Assembly: GCA_025449975.1 (NCBI GenBank) | Contig: JANWIG010000001.1 | Coordinates: forward strand, 58,165-122,164 | Direction: 5' to 3' | Source: Thermoactinomycetaceae bacterium | Lineage (GTDB): Bacteria > Bacillota > Bacilli > Thermoactinomycetales > Thermoactinomycetaceae | DNA: 64,000 nucleotides | Shown: positions 51,707 through 60,788 of the stretch, piece after piece | Numbering within the stretch: position 1 is the stretch's first letter | How the letters are laid out: each line of letters begins with the position of its first letter | Translations under genes and position numbers: made by a program | Notes under the pieces: generated by a model | The model's database searches: none | What the model saw: the letters and a program-made list of their open reading frames with translations, nothing else | What the model was told of the DNA's origin: nothing

Positions 51707-53035
51707 TTGGAAGATGCCATAGGTGTCAGTTTTAAGTTAGTTTTAGTGGTATTTCTGGTATTTCTAAACGGATTTTTTGTTGCAGCTGAGTTTGCGATTG
51801 TGAAGGTTCGTTCTACGCAAATCGCTCAGATTGAGACGAGACAAGGTAAGATCGCTAGACGAGTGTTAGCTGATCTCGATGCGTATTTGTCGGCGACACA
51901 ACTGGGGATCACGTTAGCGTCGTTAGGTCTGGGATGGGCGGGTGAGGCCACCCTTGCCCAATTGCTTCAACCCATCTTTCACTTTTTTCAATTACCCGAT
52001 TGGGCGCTTCATACAGTTTCGATTGCGATTGCATTTAGCATCATCTCTTATCTACACATTGTTCTGGGAGAGATGGCCCCAAAATCGCTAGCGATTCGGC
52101 AAGCTGAGAAGGTTACCTTATGGGTAGCAGCTCCACTAAACTGGTTTTACCAACTTTTTAAACCATTTATTTTTGTCCTCAATGGCTCAGCCAATTTGGT
52201 ACTAAAGCTATTTGGTGTCGAGTTGAAAGAAACTCAACAAGTTCACACAGAAGAGGAAATTCGGATGTTACTGGCGCAAAGCCATCAAAGTGGCGTGATC
52301 GATCAAACGGAATTAAATTTGTTTGACAAAGTGTTTGACTTTAGTGAGCGTGTTGCTCGCGAAGTCATGGTGCCACGGGTAAATATGGTTTGTTTATTTC
52401 AGGACAAAACTTTTGAGGAAAACTTTCATACGATTAAAAGGTATCCCCATACTCGCTTTCCGTTATGTGGTAAGGATAAAGACGATATTAAGGGCGTTAT
52501 TCATATCCGAGATATTTACCACTGTTTATCGGAGAGGAAAACGCCTAATTTAAATGAATTGTGTCGACCAGCGATGGTTGTTCCCGAAACAATGGAGTTA
52601 CACAACATCTTAAAAACGTTGCAAAAAAATAAAGCAGAGATGGCGATTGTTGTTGATGAATATGGTGGAACAGCTGGCTTGGTTACAACAGAAGATATTA
52701 TTGAAGAAATTTTTGGAGAAATTCAAGATGAGTTTGATGATGAAAAACCATTCTTTGAAAAGAATGGGGCAGCCACTTATATTGATGCGCGGTTACTCAT
52801 TGAAGAGATCAATGATTACTTTGATATTGAGATTGATGATGATGATAATGATACAATCGGCGGTTGGCTGTTTTCTCAGTTGGGGAGAGTACCTAAGGTC
52901 GGCGATCAAGTCGAATTTGAGCATCTGTTATTTACAGTAAAAGAAGTAGATCGGTTACGGATTACGCGTATTTCTGTTCGACCAAACCCATATCTGGAAG
53001 AGCAGAGTCCCGAACAGATGAAAAATTGTGTCTAA
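51707..53035 (+). CDS. CNNM/CBS-domain ion transporter (CorC/HlyC family)
   Basis: A 442-residue protein: a CNNM membrane domain (about 1-190, four segments, FLNGFFVAAEFAIVKVRST, ATQLGITLASLGLGWAGEATLA, VLGEMAPKSLAI), a CBS pair (about 210-330) and a C-terminal CorC_HlyC domain. Family members export or import Mg2+ (e.g. MpfA/YhdP) and are often misnamed hemolysins. It starts at TTG with AGGAGGTA eight bases away. Its position behind the Mn-riboswitch genes raises the possibility of a link to divalent-cation balance. Confidence 0.88.
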   Translation: MEDAIGVSFKLVLVVFLVFLNGFFVAAEFAIVKVRSTQIAQIETRQGKIARRVLADLDAYLSATQLGITLASLGLGWAGEATLAQLLQPIFHFFQLPDWALHTVSIAIAFSIISYLHIVLGEMAPKSLAIRQAEKVTLWVAAPLNWFYQLFKPFIFVLNGSANLVLKLFGVELKETQQVHTEEEIRMLLAQSHQSGVIDQTELNLFDKVFDFSERVAREVMVPRVNMVCLFQDKTFEENFHTIKRYPHTRFPLCGKDKDDIKGVIHIRDIYHCLSERKTPNLNELCRPAMVVPETMELHNILKTLQKNKAEMAIVVDEYGGTAGLVTTEDIIEEIFGEIQDEFDDEKPFFEKNGAATYIDARLLIEEINDYFDIEIDDDDNDTIGGWLFSQLGRVPKVGDQVEFEHLLFTVKEVDRLRITRISVRPNPYLEEQSPEQMKNCV

Positions 53036-53062
53036 TATTATATAAAAAGATAAATTTTTTGC

Positions 53063-53094
53063 GAACAACTATTTCATTAGTTGTTCTTTTTTTG
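53063..53094 (+). terminator. terminator after the CNNM transporter gene
   Basis: GAACAACTA/TAGTTGTTC stem with seven Ts. Confidence 0.92.
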
Positions 53095-53466
53095 CTTTTT
53101 TTCGACATATCTCTACTGAGTGATGTTTTGTTTTTTGAGATAGAGTTGTCAAAAAAATGATCAAATCTCGTCATTTTTTGGTGAGGGAAAAGGGGATATA
53201 TATAAAATAATAGAGATAGGAACAAAGAAGGAAAAATAGATTAAGATATTGATAAATTAAGGATTTAGAATAGAAGTTCGCCAAATGTTAATAACTATTT
53301 ATCTAAAAATAGAAATATGATTGTATTATAAAATCTCGTCCTTTGATAGAATCATTGGTTTTGGAAAATAACTCCAACTATTACATTTTATCTTTTTATC
53401 TATCTATGGTATAAAATAGATTAGGATAATGGTTGGGCAATCTTAATATACCTGGTAGGTGGTTAT
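53095..53466. other. AT-rich region upstream of ftsE
   Basis: About 370 bases with very low GC, several TATAAT-like sites and no supported gene. Presumably it holds the ftsEX promoter. Confidence 0.4.
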
Positions 53467-54153
53467 GTGATTGAAATGCATGATGTTTGGAAGGTATATC
53501 GAAACGGTGTCGAAGCATTGCGAGGGATTGATCTAAGGATTGATCAAGGTGAATTTGTTTATATTGTCGGTCCGAGTGGATCAGGAAAGAGTACATTGAT
53601 TAAGTTGATGTATAGAGAAGAGGTTCCTACCCATGGTGTCGTATTGATTAATGGAGTGAATGTAAAAAGGGTAAGAGACTGGAAAATCCCACATGTTCGT
53701 AGAAAAATAGGTGTTGTCTTCCAAGACTATAAGTTGCTAGCCAATCTAACGGCATATGAAAATGTAGCTTTTGCGATGGAGGCAGTGGAGGCACCTAGAC
53801 GGAAAATCAAACCACGGGTAGAAGAAGTATTGGAATTAGTGGGTTTATCTGACCGGATGCATGCTCTACCCTCACAATTATCCGGTGGAGAACAGCAACG
53901 TGTTTCGATCGCTAGAGCGATTGTAAATAATCCAACATTTATTATTGCAGATGAGCCTACAGGTAATTTAGACCCAGAGAACTCTTGGGATATCATGTAT
54001 TTGCTGGAAGAGATTAACAATCGGGGCACGACTGTGGTGATGGCTACTCATAACAAAGAGATTGTAAATACCATGCGCCAACGAGTGATCGCTATCGAAC
54101 AAGGTGTCATTGTTCGTGATGAAATGGGAGGCGAATACGGATATGAAGATTGA
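53467..54153 (+). CDS. ftsE: cell-division ABC transporter ATPase FtsE
   Basis: A 228-residue ATPase that powers FtsX to activate peptidoglycan hydrolases. Walker A is GPSGSGKSTLIKLMY, the Q-loop is VFQDYKLL, and the signature is LSGGEQQRVSIARAI. Walker B is FIIADEPTGNLDPENSW, and MATHNKEIV contains the H-loop. It starts at GTG 53467 with GGTAGGTGG upstream and overlaps ftsX by 11 bases. Confidence 0.95.
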   Translation: MIEMHDVWKVYRNGVEALRGIDLRIDQGEFVYIVGPSGSGKSTLIKLMYREEVPTHGVVLINGVNVKRVRDWKIPHVRRKIGVVFQDYKLLANLTAYENVAFAMEAVEAPRRKIKPRVEEVLELVGLSDRMHALPSQLSGGEQQRVSIARAIVNNPTFIIADEPTGNLDPENSWDIMYLLEEINNRGTTVVMATHNKEIVNTMRQRVIAIEQGVIVRDEMGGEYGYED

Positions 54154-55048
54154 TACTTTTTTTCGCCATGTTCGTGAGGCGTATCGTGGCGTAATGAAAA
54201 ATAGTTGGATGAGTTTTGCGGCCATTGGGGCAGTGGCCGTTACTCTGTTCATATTTGGGATCTTTTTGATTTTCAGTTTTAATATTAACTTTTTAACAGA
54301 GGAACTAGATAAACAAGTCTCGATTCGGGTCTCGTTAAAAGATGGCTTGAGTGTGGATGATAAGGATAAACTTACTTCCATGATTGAGCAAGATGCCATG
54401 GTGAAGGAAGCGCAATTCGTTTCGAAAGAAGAAGGTTTAAAAGAACTGAAGGCTACTTGGGGAGAAGACAGTAAATTTTTGGATGCTTTACAAGAGGGAG
54501 AAGATAATCCATTGCCAGATATGATTATCGTTACTCCTGTTGATCCCAAACAAACGGAGACCTTAGCCAAAAACATAGGAAAAAATACAACGCAGATAGA
54601 GCGAGTTTTTTTTGGTGAAGGGATCACTGATCGCTTGCTTCAGCTCTCTTCGTTTTTACGTAACGTGGTGCTTTTCTTCAGTATTGTTTTAGCACTACTC
54701 GCTTCGTTCCTCATTTCGAATACGATTAAATTGACGATTTTGGCTAGACGTCGTGAGGTGGAAATCATGCGTCTGGTGGGAGCGAGTAACTGGTTTATTC
54801 GCTGGCCATATTTTATCGAAGGAGCTTTTATTGGGATTATCGGTTCGATTGTTCCAATTGCTTTGCTGATCACTTTCTATAGTGTATTTTATGAGCTGAT
54901 TAACGAAGGAGATTCGTTGAACGGTTTATTTAAGTTGATGCCAGTGCCTGACTTGAGTATCCAGGTGGCGATTTCTACGCTGGCGATTGGGTTAGCGATT
55001 GGATCATTAGGTAGTATCATTTCGATCCGCCGGTTCTTGAAGACGTAG
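54143..55048 (+). CDS. ftsX: cell-division protein FtsX
   Basis: A 301-residue membrane protein with four segments. An extracellular domain (about 45-170) binds the coiled-coil of the hydrolase partner. The second membrane part has the FtsX motif RRREVEIMRLVGASNWFIRWPY. ATG 54143 lies within the ftsE end and aligns with the family N-terminus (FFRHVREAYRGVMKNSWMSF). The frame is open to 54104, but that is inside ftsE with no ribosome-binding site. Confidence 0.95.
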   Translation: MKIDTFFRHVREAYRGVMKNSWMSFAAIGAVAVTLFIFGIFLIFSFNINFLTEELDKQVSIRVSLKDGLSVDDKDKLTSMIEQDAMVKEAQFVSKEEGLKELKATWGEDSKFLDALQEGEDNPLPDMIIVTPVDPKQTETLAKNIGKNTTQIERVFFGEGITDRLLQLSSFLRNVVLFFSIVLALLASFLISNTIKLTILARRREVEIMRLVGASNWFIRWPYFIEGAFIGIIGSIVPIALLITFYSVFYELINEGDSLNGLFKLMPVPDLSIQVAISTLAIGLAIGSLGSIISIRRFLKT

Positions 55049-55404
55049 TATTCCTTTTTAAGGATTATCTAGATATCTAGAAAATTAGCTATTCATTTTG
55101 CTAACCAGATCGTTCTGCCTGAAAGAATTTGTGTTGAAAGATTTCCAAGGCTTTCATCTTTTATAAAAGAGTTACATGTTTATGACTAAAAGCGGATCTT
55201 ACTTGAAGAATGACGAAGTAAAAGTCAAAATGTGATATAACAGCGGGAGAAGCGGATGGAGAAGTAGTATTGAAAAAGCAAGATCTTCGAAGGTTTGCTG
55301 GTCTTGGTCTCAATGATTTGTGCATTTCAAAACACAAAGAAACCAGATGATCTCGTTTTGTTGCTTTTTAGGCAGAGCTTGACCAGGGGAGGTTTGGTTG
55401 TACC
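55049..55404. other. intergenic region between ftsX and the first M23 gene
   Basis: A 356-base stretch with a likely -10 (GATATAAC near 55236). A 26-codon frame from TTG near 55270 has no support. Promoter region of the M23 gene. Confidence 0.4.
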
Positions 55405-56472
55405 TTGAAACGGAAATTTATGATTTGTTTGTTAACAGTTGTTCTTGCATTGAGTCCAACCCTTGCAGGTACAAGTTATGCGGAGACAAACAAAGAAAAA
55501 CTAGAGAAGAAAAAGGAAGATCTTGAAAAAATTCGTACTGACAAGAAAGAAAAAGGAAAAGAGCTAAATAAAACGAGTAAGGAAAGAAAAGAATTAAGGG
55601 AAGAAATCGCAGAGATTGAAAAGGAACTAGATGAGTATACGGACAAGTTAGATAAACAAGGTCAAGAATTAGTTAAACAAGAGAAATTATTGGAAGAGAA
55701 AGAGAATAAATTTAAATCAACGGTTCGTCGCTTATATGAACAAGGTGAATTTGGCTATATGATGCAGATCTTATCTGCTGGTAGTTTTTCGGAGTTTTTA
55801 AGGAGATTTGAAGGTTTACGGATTATTATTAACCAAGACAATAATATTATTAAAAACTATCGGAAAGAAGTAGAAAAGACAGAGAAACAAAAAGCTGAGC
55901 TAGAAAAAAGCATTGAGGCGAGAAAGCCCAAATTAGTAGAAGCTCAAGAAAAAATGAGTAAATTGGATAGTCGATTGAAGTCATTACGTAATGACTTTGA
56001 AGAGTTAGAGGAAAAAGAAGCACTAACTGAAAAGGAAATGAAACAGCTTCGTTCATTGCTTTCTCAAGGATCAGGTAGTTATAGTGGAAAATATCATCGT
56101 CCGACTACCCCGGGGCTTGTCTATTGGAATTACTGGCAATGGCGTGGTACCTACCATCACAAAGGAGTAGATATTCCCCGTCCCGTTGGGTCTCCGATTT
56201 ATGCGATGGCGAGTGGAAAAGTAGTAAAAGCGGGGCCGTCAAGTGGTTTTGGAAATCTCATTATCATTGACCATGGTAATGGTTTATCTTCCTGGTATGG
56301 TCATATGTACTCATCCGGTGTACATGTGAGTACAGGTCAATATGTATCAGGTGGACAACGAATTGGCTCGGTGGGAAATGCGGGTCAAAGTACAGGCCCT
56401 CACCTTCATATTGAAGTCCATAAAAATGGCAGTACGCAAAATCCAAAGAACTATATAGGCAGATTCTATTAA
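55405..56472 (+). CDS. secreted coiled-coil M23 peptidoglycan hydrolase (EnvC/PcsB-like), paralogue 1
   Basis: A 355-residue protein: a signal peptide (1-26, cleavage near SYA-ET), a long Lys/Glu coiled coil (about 28-225), and a LytM/M23 domain with intact zinc site. That site shows as HHKGVDIPRPVGSP, WYGHM and HLHIEVH. The motif VRRLYEQGEFGYMMQILSA in the hinge is shared with the next gene. In Gram-positives FtsEX activates such hydrolases (CwlO, PcsB), and the gene follows ftsEX directly. It starts at TTG with GGGGAGG upstream. Confidence 0.9.
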   Translation: MKRKFMICLLTVVLALSPTLAGTSYAETNKEKLEKKKEDLEKIRTDKKEKGKELNKTSKERKELREEIAEIEKELDEYTDKLDKQGQELVKQEKLLEEKENKFKSTVRRLYEQGEFGYMMQILSAGSFSEFLRRFEGLRIIINQDNNIIKNYRKEVEKTEKQKAELEKSIEARKPKLVEAQEKMSKLDSRLKSLRNDFEELEEKEALTEKEMKQLRSLLSQGSGSYSGKYHRPTTPGLVYWNYWQWRGTYHHKGVDIPRPVGSPIYAMASGKVVKAGPSSGFGNLIIIDHGNGLSSWYGHMYSSGVHVSTGQYVSGGQRIGSVGNAGQSTGPHLHIEVHKNGSTQNPKNYIGRFY

Positions 56473-56497
56473 TCCAAGAATGATGTGAATTTGTATT

Positions 56498-56549
56498 AAC
56501 ACGGTCACTATAGATAACGGATTGTTTTCTAAGTGGCCGTTTTTCTTTT
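56498..56549 (+). terminator. terminator after the first M23 gene
   Basis: AACACGGTCACT pairs with AAGTGGCCGTTT around a loop of about 26 bases, then TTCTTTT. Confidence 0.6.
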
Positions 56550-56682
56550 AAAATAGGAGTTTGTAGGGCAAATGTGTATATTTTTAGAAAAATTTTCACA
56601 CTGTTTTTATTGGTAAAGCAGATTGATTTTGAAGTAAAATATACAGTTAGTAGAGTAAAAGAGTATTTAGGAGGAGTTTTTT

Positions 56683-57783
56683 TTGCGAAACAGTGGTCGT
56701 TTATTTTTACTCTCTCTCGTTTTCGCCGTACTCATTTCCACGGTCTGGGCTCCGAGGGTTGTCGCAGAGAAGGAAAATCCTAGAGAGAAACTTTCTGAGC
56801 TGAAGAGCCAAAAAAAGGATCTTCTGGAGGAAATAGCTAAAAGCGATCGTTCACTTAAGAAATATACAGATCAAATTAAGAATGCAGAAGAAAAGATTGA
56901 CGAGATTCAAGCGCAAATTGATAACAAATGGGTTGAATTACAAAAGGCAAAAGATGAGGAAGAATGGTATCGGCATAAATATCATAAACGAATTCGGCAT
57001 TTGTATGAACAAGGTGAATTTGGCTATATGGCGTCTATTTTGTCAGCAAAATCTGTCCGGCAGTTTTTAGATCGCTTTGAAGCGCTCCATCTGATCATTA
57101 AGCAAGACTATAGTTTGCTTCGTAATAAGATCAATGCAACAGCAAAGGTAGATAAAAAGAAAAAAGAGCTGGAAAAAATGCGTTTATCCCAATATGATTT
57201 ATTGGATAAAGCAAATGCTGCTTATAAAGAGATAACCAAAAAACAGAAAAAGGACAAAGGGAAGTTGGCCGATGTACTTGAGAAAGAGGCAATCTATCGC
57301 GAAATGGTGATGGAAATCAATAAGGAGCTGTTAAATAGTGGTCGGTTAAACTTTGCATTTAAGGGTTTTACGCATAAACCGTTAAAAAAGATGAGGATTA
57401 CTTCTCATTTCAATCTAAAGGGACGGGTCAATCCAGTGTTAGGCTATGTCGAACCTCATAAGGGAACTGATTTTGGAGCTGAGATGGGAACACCGATCTA
57501 TTCTCCTGGCGACGGGGTAGTTGTTGAAAATCGACCAGCAAGTGGATATGGCTGGATTTTAAGTATTTATCACGGACATAAAGATGGAAAGCCTGTGATT
57601 AGTCGTTATGGACACTGTTATGGTCGTGATGTCGTTGTAGAAGTAGGCGAAGAAGTAGAAGCTGGTCAAATGATCAGCAGAGTAGGGAATAATGGTCAAA
57701 GTACGGGTGCTCATCTCCATTTTGAAGTGCGCCGTGATTTTGGTCGATATGCCCCTGCAGTCAATCCCCTCGATTGGTTATAA
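56683..57783 (+). CDS. secreted coiled-coil M23 peptidoglycan hydrolase (EnvC/PcsB-like), paralogue 2
   Basis: A 366-residue paralogue of the preceding gene: signal peptide (1-28), coiled coil (about 33-220), and an M23 domain with VEPHKGTDFGAEMGTP, SRYGHC and HLHFEVRR. The zinc ligands are intact. RIRHLYEQGEFGYMASILSA matches the hinge of paralogue 1. It starts at TTG 56683 with AGGAGG upstream. A tandem pair of FtsEX-type hydrolases suggests division of labour (inference). The coiled coil is K-rich and predicted to bind FtsX. Confidence 0.9.
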   Translation: MRNSGRLFLLSLVFAVLISTVWAPRVVAEKENPREKLSELKSQKKDLLEEIAKSDRSLKKYTDQIKNAEEKIDEIQAQIDNKWVELQKAKDEEEWYRHKYHKRIRHLYEQGEFGYMASILSAKSVRQFLDRFEALHLIIKQDYSLLRNKINATAKVDKKKKELEKMRLSQYDLLDKANAAYKEITKKQKKDKGKLADVLEKEAIYREMVMEINKELLNSGRLNFAFKGFTHKPLKKMRITSHFNLKGRVNPVLGYVEPHKGTDFGAEMGTPIYSPGDGVVVENRPASGYGWILSIYHGHKDGKPVISRYGHCYGRDVVVEVGEEVEAGQMISRVGNNGQSTGAHLHFEVRRDFGRYAPAVNPLDWL

Positions 57784-57999
57784 CTCTTTTTCGATTGCTG
57801 AATCTTGGAGGTCCCTTCTGTTTACGAAAGTAGATGAGAAGTATTATTTTTGTCCGGCTAGACATACATTGGATAATGTGTACAAGGTTGTTTGACTAGC
57901 ACTTCAGCCAAAATAACCAATCACGAAGCATTGGGGTTTTCTTAAAAGAGCCACCAGAAGTGAGTAGAGCTTGGTGTGGTAGTAAAGGGTGGTGTAGAT

Positions 58000-59457
58000 A
58001 TGAATTTTCGTGCCCGAACAGTGGCGATCATCGTCGCAGCAACCGTACTGGTCAGTAGTTCAGTGACAGCTTTGTTTTTTAAATTTGATGATCTGATTCG
58101 TGTCTTTCAACCGGGGATGGCCATTGGCAAAGAGACAACATCAGATGAAGAGTTAATAAAAAAGTTTCGACAAGCGTATGGGTTAATCAAGGGCAACTAC
58201 ATTCGTTCGATTAGTGATCAGGAACTGATTGATGGAGCAATCCAAGGAATGGTCCAATCGTTAAATGATCCTCACTCGGATTATATGGATCCAGGGGATT
58301 CCAAGGATTTTAAAGAAGGTTTGAGCTCTTCATTTAGTGGAATCGGTGTTGAGATCACAGTAAAAAATGGCCGCCTAACAGTTGTTACGCCGATTAAAGG
58401 ATCTCCAGCAGAAAAGGCAGGGCTAAAGTCGGATGATCAGATTATTAAAGTAGACGGTGAAAGCATTGAAAGCATCGATTATCGGGAAGCAATTAGCAAA
58501 ATTAGAGGTCCAAAAGGAACAAAAGTTCAATTGGATATTGTCCGACCTGGACTCGAAGACGTGTTGAAAATCAGTGTGATTCGCGATGAAATTAAGCAGA
58601 ATACGATTGAGACAACCCTATTATCCGATCAAATCGGTTATATAGAAATTACGCAATTTATTGAAGGGACAATCGAAGATTTTGCTAAAGGATTGGAAGA
58701 GCTCGAGAAAAAAGGGATGAAAGGATTAGTGATTGACGTCCGAAGCAATCCCGGTGGACTTTTACAAGCGGTCTTAGAAATGCTTGAGCACTTTATTCCT
58801 GAAGGAAAAACATTGATGATGACGGAAGATAAATCCGGAACAAAAGAAGTATTTAAATCAAAAGGAAAAGGGAAGAAACCTTATCCGATTGTCGTCATGA
58901 TCGATAAAGGAAGTGCCAGTGCCTCCGAAATTATGGCAGCGACTTTAAAAGAGGCGGGTGGATATACGCTGGTTGGAGAAACGACCTACGGAAAAGGAAC
59001 GGTTCAATCCGCACAAACCTTTGAGGATGGAAGTACTTTAAAACTCACCATGGCCAAATGGTTGACACCGAACGGAACATGGATCGACCAAAATGGAGGC
59101 ACAAAAGGAATCAAACCGGATCTAGAAGTACAATATCCTTCGTATTGGAATACCGTACCTCCTTATACCCAAAAACCACTCAAACGGGATATGAACTCTG
59201 TAGAGATCAAAAATCTACAAATCATTCTAAAAGCTTTGGGATATCATACTGGACGAACAGATGGCTATTTTGATGAAAAGACTGAAACTGCTGTCGCTGC
59301 GTTTCAACAAATGGAAAATCTTGAAGTGACAAAGGAATTTGATGAGAAGACAGCTACTGCTTTAAACCATGCCTTTATTCGCTTTAAAAACGATCCAAAG
59401 AATGATGTTCAGTTGCAAGTAGCCATTCAACATCTGAAAGAAAAAATAAAGGAATAA
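58000..59457 (+). CDS. ctpB: C-terminal processing peptidase CtpB (S41)
   Basis: A 485-residue secreted protease. In Bacillus, CtpB cleaves SpoIVFA to activate sigma-K in sporulation. An N-terminal membrane anchor (about 8-28) is followed by a PDZ domain (GIGVEITVKNGRLTVVTPIK, about 105-190) and an S41 core. The catalytic Ser is in DKGSASASEIMAA and the Lys is in YGKGTVQSA. The C-terminal peptidoglycan-binding domain (about 385-460) has MNSVEIKNLQIILKALGYH. GGGTGGTG and the signal segment place the start at ATG 58000. Confidence 0.94.
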   Translation: MNFRARTVAIIVAATVLVSSSVTALFFKFDDLIRVFQPGMAIGKETTSDEELIKKFRQAYGLIKGNYIRSISDQELIDGAIQGMVQSLNDPHSDYMDPGDSKDFKEGLSSSFSGIGVEITVKNGRLTVVTPIKGSPAEKAGLKSDDQIIKVDGESIESIDYREAISKIRGPKGTKVQLDIVRPGLEDVLKISVIRDEIKQNTIETTLLSDQIGYIEITQFIEGTIEDFAKGLEELEKKGMKGLVIDVRSNPGGLLQAVLEMLEHFIPEGKTLMMTEDKSGTKEVFKSKGKGKKPYPIVVMIDKGSASASEIMAATLKEAGGYTLVGETTYGKGTVQSAQTFEDGSTLKLTMAKWLTPNGTWIDQNGGTKGIKPDLEVQYPSYWNTVPPYTQKPLKRDMNSVEIKNLQIILKALGYHTGRTDGYFDEKTETAVAAFQQMENLEVTKEFDEKTATALNHAFIRFKNDPKNDVQLQVAIQHLKEKIKE

Positions 59458-59470
59458 TATGCCAATTGAC

Positions 59471-59501
59471 GAATTACCTTTAATGGTAATTCTTTTTTTT
59501 G
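59471..59501 (+). terminator. terminator after ctpB
   Basis: GAATTACC/GGTAATTC hairpin with eight Ts, overlapping the leader of the next gene. Confidence 0.92.
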
Positions 59502-59514
59502 GGAGGGAAAGATT

Positions 59515-60696
59515 GTGCTGTTGATCCCGGCTGAATATTGGAAAGCATGGCTCTTTTTATTTTCTCATCCCTTTTGGTTGTCACTGCTTCTCATCCTTTT
59601 TGTTTATTTATTTTGGATGAGTTGGCAAGAAAGAAAACAATTTAATTATTTATTGCATTCACCAGTATCTCTTTTTTTTAAGACCATTGGGATCGGTGTC
59701 GGAGTTGGCTTTATCCTTTCGATGATCCTCCTTATATGGTGGAAGCCAACGATTCGCGCAGAGGAAGTCTTGCTCGTCTGGATGGTGACACTTGGTGCGG
59801 CTCTCTGCCGGATGCGTTTTGCTTGTCTTTCTTACGTAGTGGGTGTACTCTCTTTAGTCAGCTTAGCCAGTAGACAGTGGGGATCCGGAATTGCTTTTCT
59901 CGTCGGAAATGATTGGTGGGAGGTTCTCCACCAGTTTTCAATACAAGATTGGCTCTGGCTAGTTGCTTTGACGCATCTATGTGAATGGTTGTTGATTCGC
60001 GTTGCGGGAGAAGATGGGATGATCCCGATAAAAATGACGCACGAAATGAATTATCCGATTCATGGGTATTGGCTACAGCGAACTTGGCCGATTCCTTTTA
60101 TTTTATCCACTTCAGCAGGTGGTTGGTTGATGGTGCCGGTTATGATCGGCTTTGAAAGTCACAGCTGTTCTACCCCTGTTCGCCAGCAAAAACGGTTTCT
60201 CTCCACCTATGTTCTCTTCTTTGCTCTTGCACTTTGTACATTGCTATCACTAGCTTCTCATTGGTCACCGTTACTTTGGGTCGTAGCCTTGCTATCCATT
60301 TCTGGTCATGAATGGTTTTATCATTGGAATAAATTTCGTGAGCGATCCGGCAATCCTCTCTATGTATCGGATCAGCGTGGCTTAAAAGTATTGGCAGTGA
60401 TTCCCGATACTCCTGCCGCCAAGATGGGGATTCAGTCGGGAGATCGGTTGCAACGGTTAAATGGCGTCATGATCCAATCGATGGATGATTTAACAGGAGT
60501 GACTGCTCAAGCTGCTTTTCTACGAGCAGAGATTATCGACGGAAAATCAGATATTCAATATCGACAAAAAGCTCTGTATGAAGATGATCCACATGATTTG
60601 GGGATTATTGGCGGAGTGACGATTCGAAAAAAGATGATCATCCAGAAAGAAGCTTTTTTGGAGAAAAATAGATGGACTAATTCGGGCAGCCTATAA
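59515..60696 (+). CDS. minJ: MinJ-like PDZ membrane protein
   Basis: A 393-residue protein with eight or so membrane segments in the first 265 residues and a C-terminal PDZ domain (about 285-360). The PDZ has VLAVIPDTPAAKMGIQSGD and RLNGVMIQSMDDL. In B. subtilis MinJ (YvjD) links DivIVA to MinD and lies between ctpB and uvrB, exactly this position. Sequence conservation in the membrane part is low, so orthology rests mostly on architecture and synteny. It starts at GTG 59515 with GGGAGGGA upstream. Confidence 0.78.
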   Translation: MLLIPAEYWKAWLFLFSHPFWLSLLLILFVYLFWMSWQERKQFNYLLHSPVSLFFKTIGIGVGVGFILSMILLIWWKPTIRAEEVLLVWMVTLGAALCRMRFACLSYVVGVLSLVSLASRQWGSGIAFLVGNDWWEVLHQFSIQDWLWLVALTHLCEWLLIRVAGEDGMIPIKMTHEMNYPIHGYWLQRTWPIPFILSTSAGGWLMVPVMIGFESHSCSTPVRQQKRFLSTYVLFFALALCTLLSLASHWSPLLWVVALLSISGHEWFYHWNKFRERSGNPLYVSDQRGLKVLAVIPDTPAAKMGIQSGDRLQRLNGVMIQSMDDLTGVTAQAAFLRAEIIDGKSDIQYRQKALYEDDPHDLGIIGGVTIRKKMIIQKEAFLEKNRWTNSGSL

Positions 60697-60714
60697 TAAA
60701 GGTTGCTTTTTCTT
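60686..60714 (+). terminator. terminator at the end of the MinJ-like gene
   Basis: GCAGCC/GGTTGC stem with a short A/T-rich loop and TTTTTCTT. The left arm is inside the end of the coding region. Confidence 0.7.
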
Positions 60715-60720
60715 ATTAGA

Positions 60721-60734
60721 AGAACGAATGTTCT
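60721..60734 (+). promoter_or_regulatory. LexA (DinR) operator of uvrB
   Basis: AGAACGAATGTTCT is a perfect inverted repeat of the form GAAC-N4-GTTC, the core of the Gram-positive SOS box CGAAC-N4-GTTCG. It overlaps the -35 position of the promoter whose -10 is TATAAT (60753-60758), 54 bases ahead of uvrB. Confidence 0.85.
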
Positions 60735-60788
60735 ACTTATGTGGTTTTATGTTATAATACATTTTATGACAGAGTTGAGGTGAGTAGG

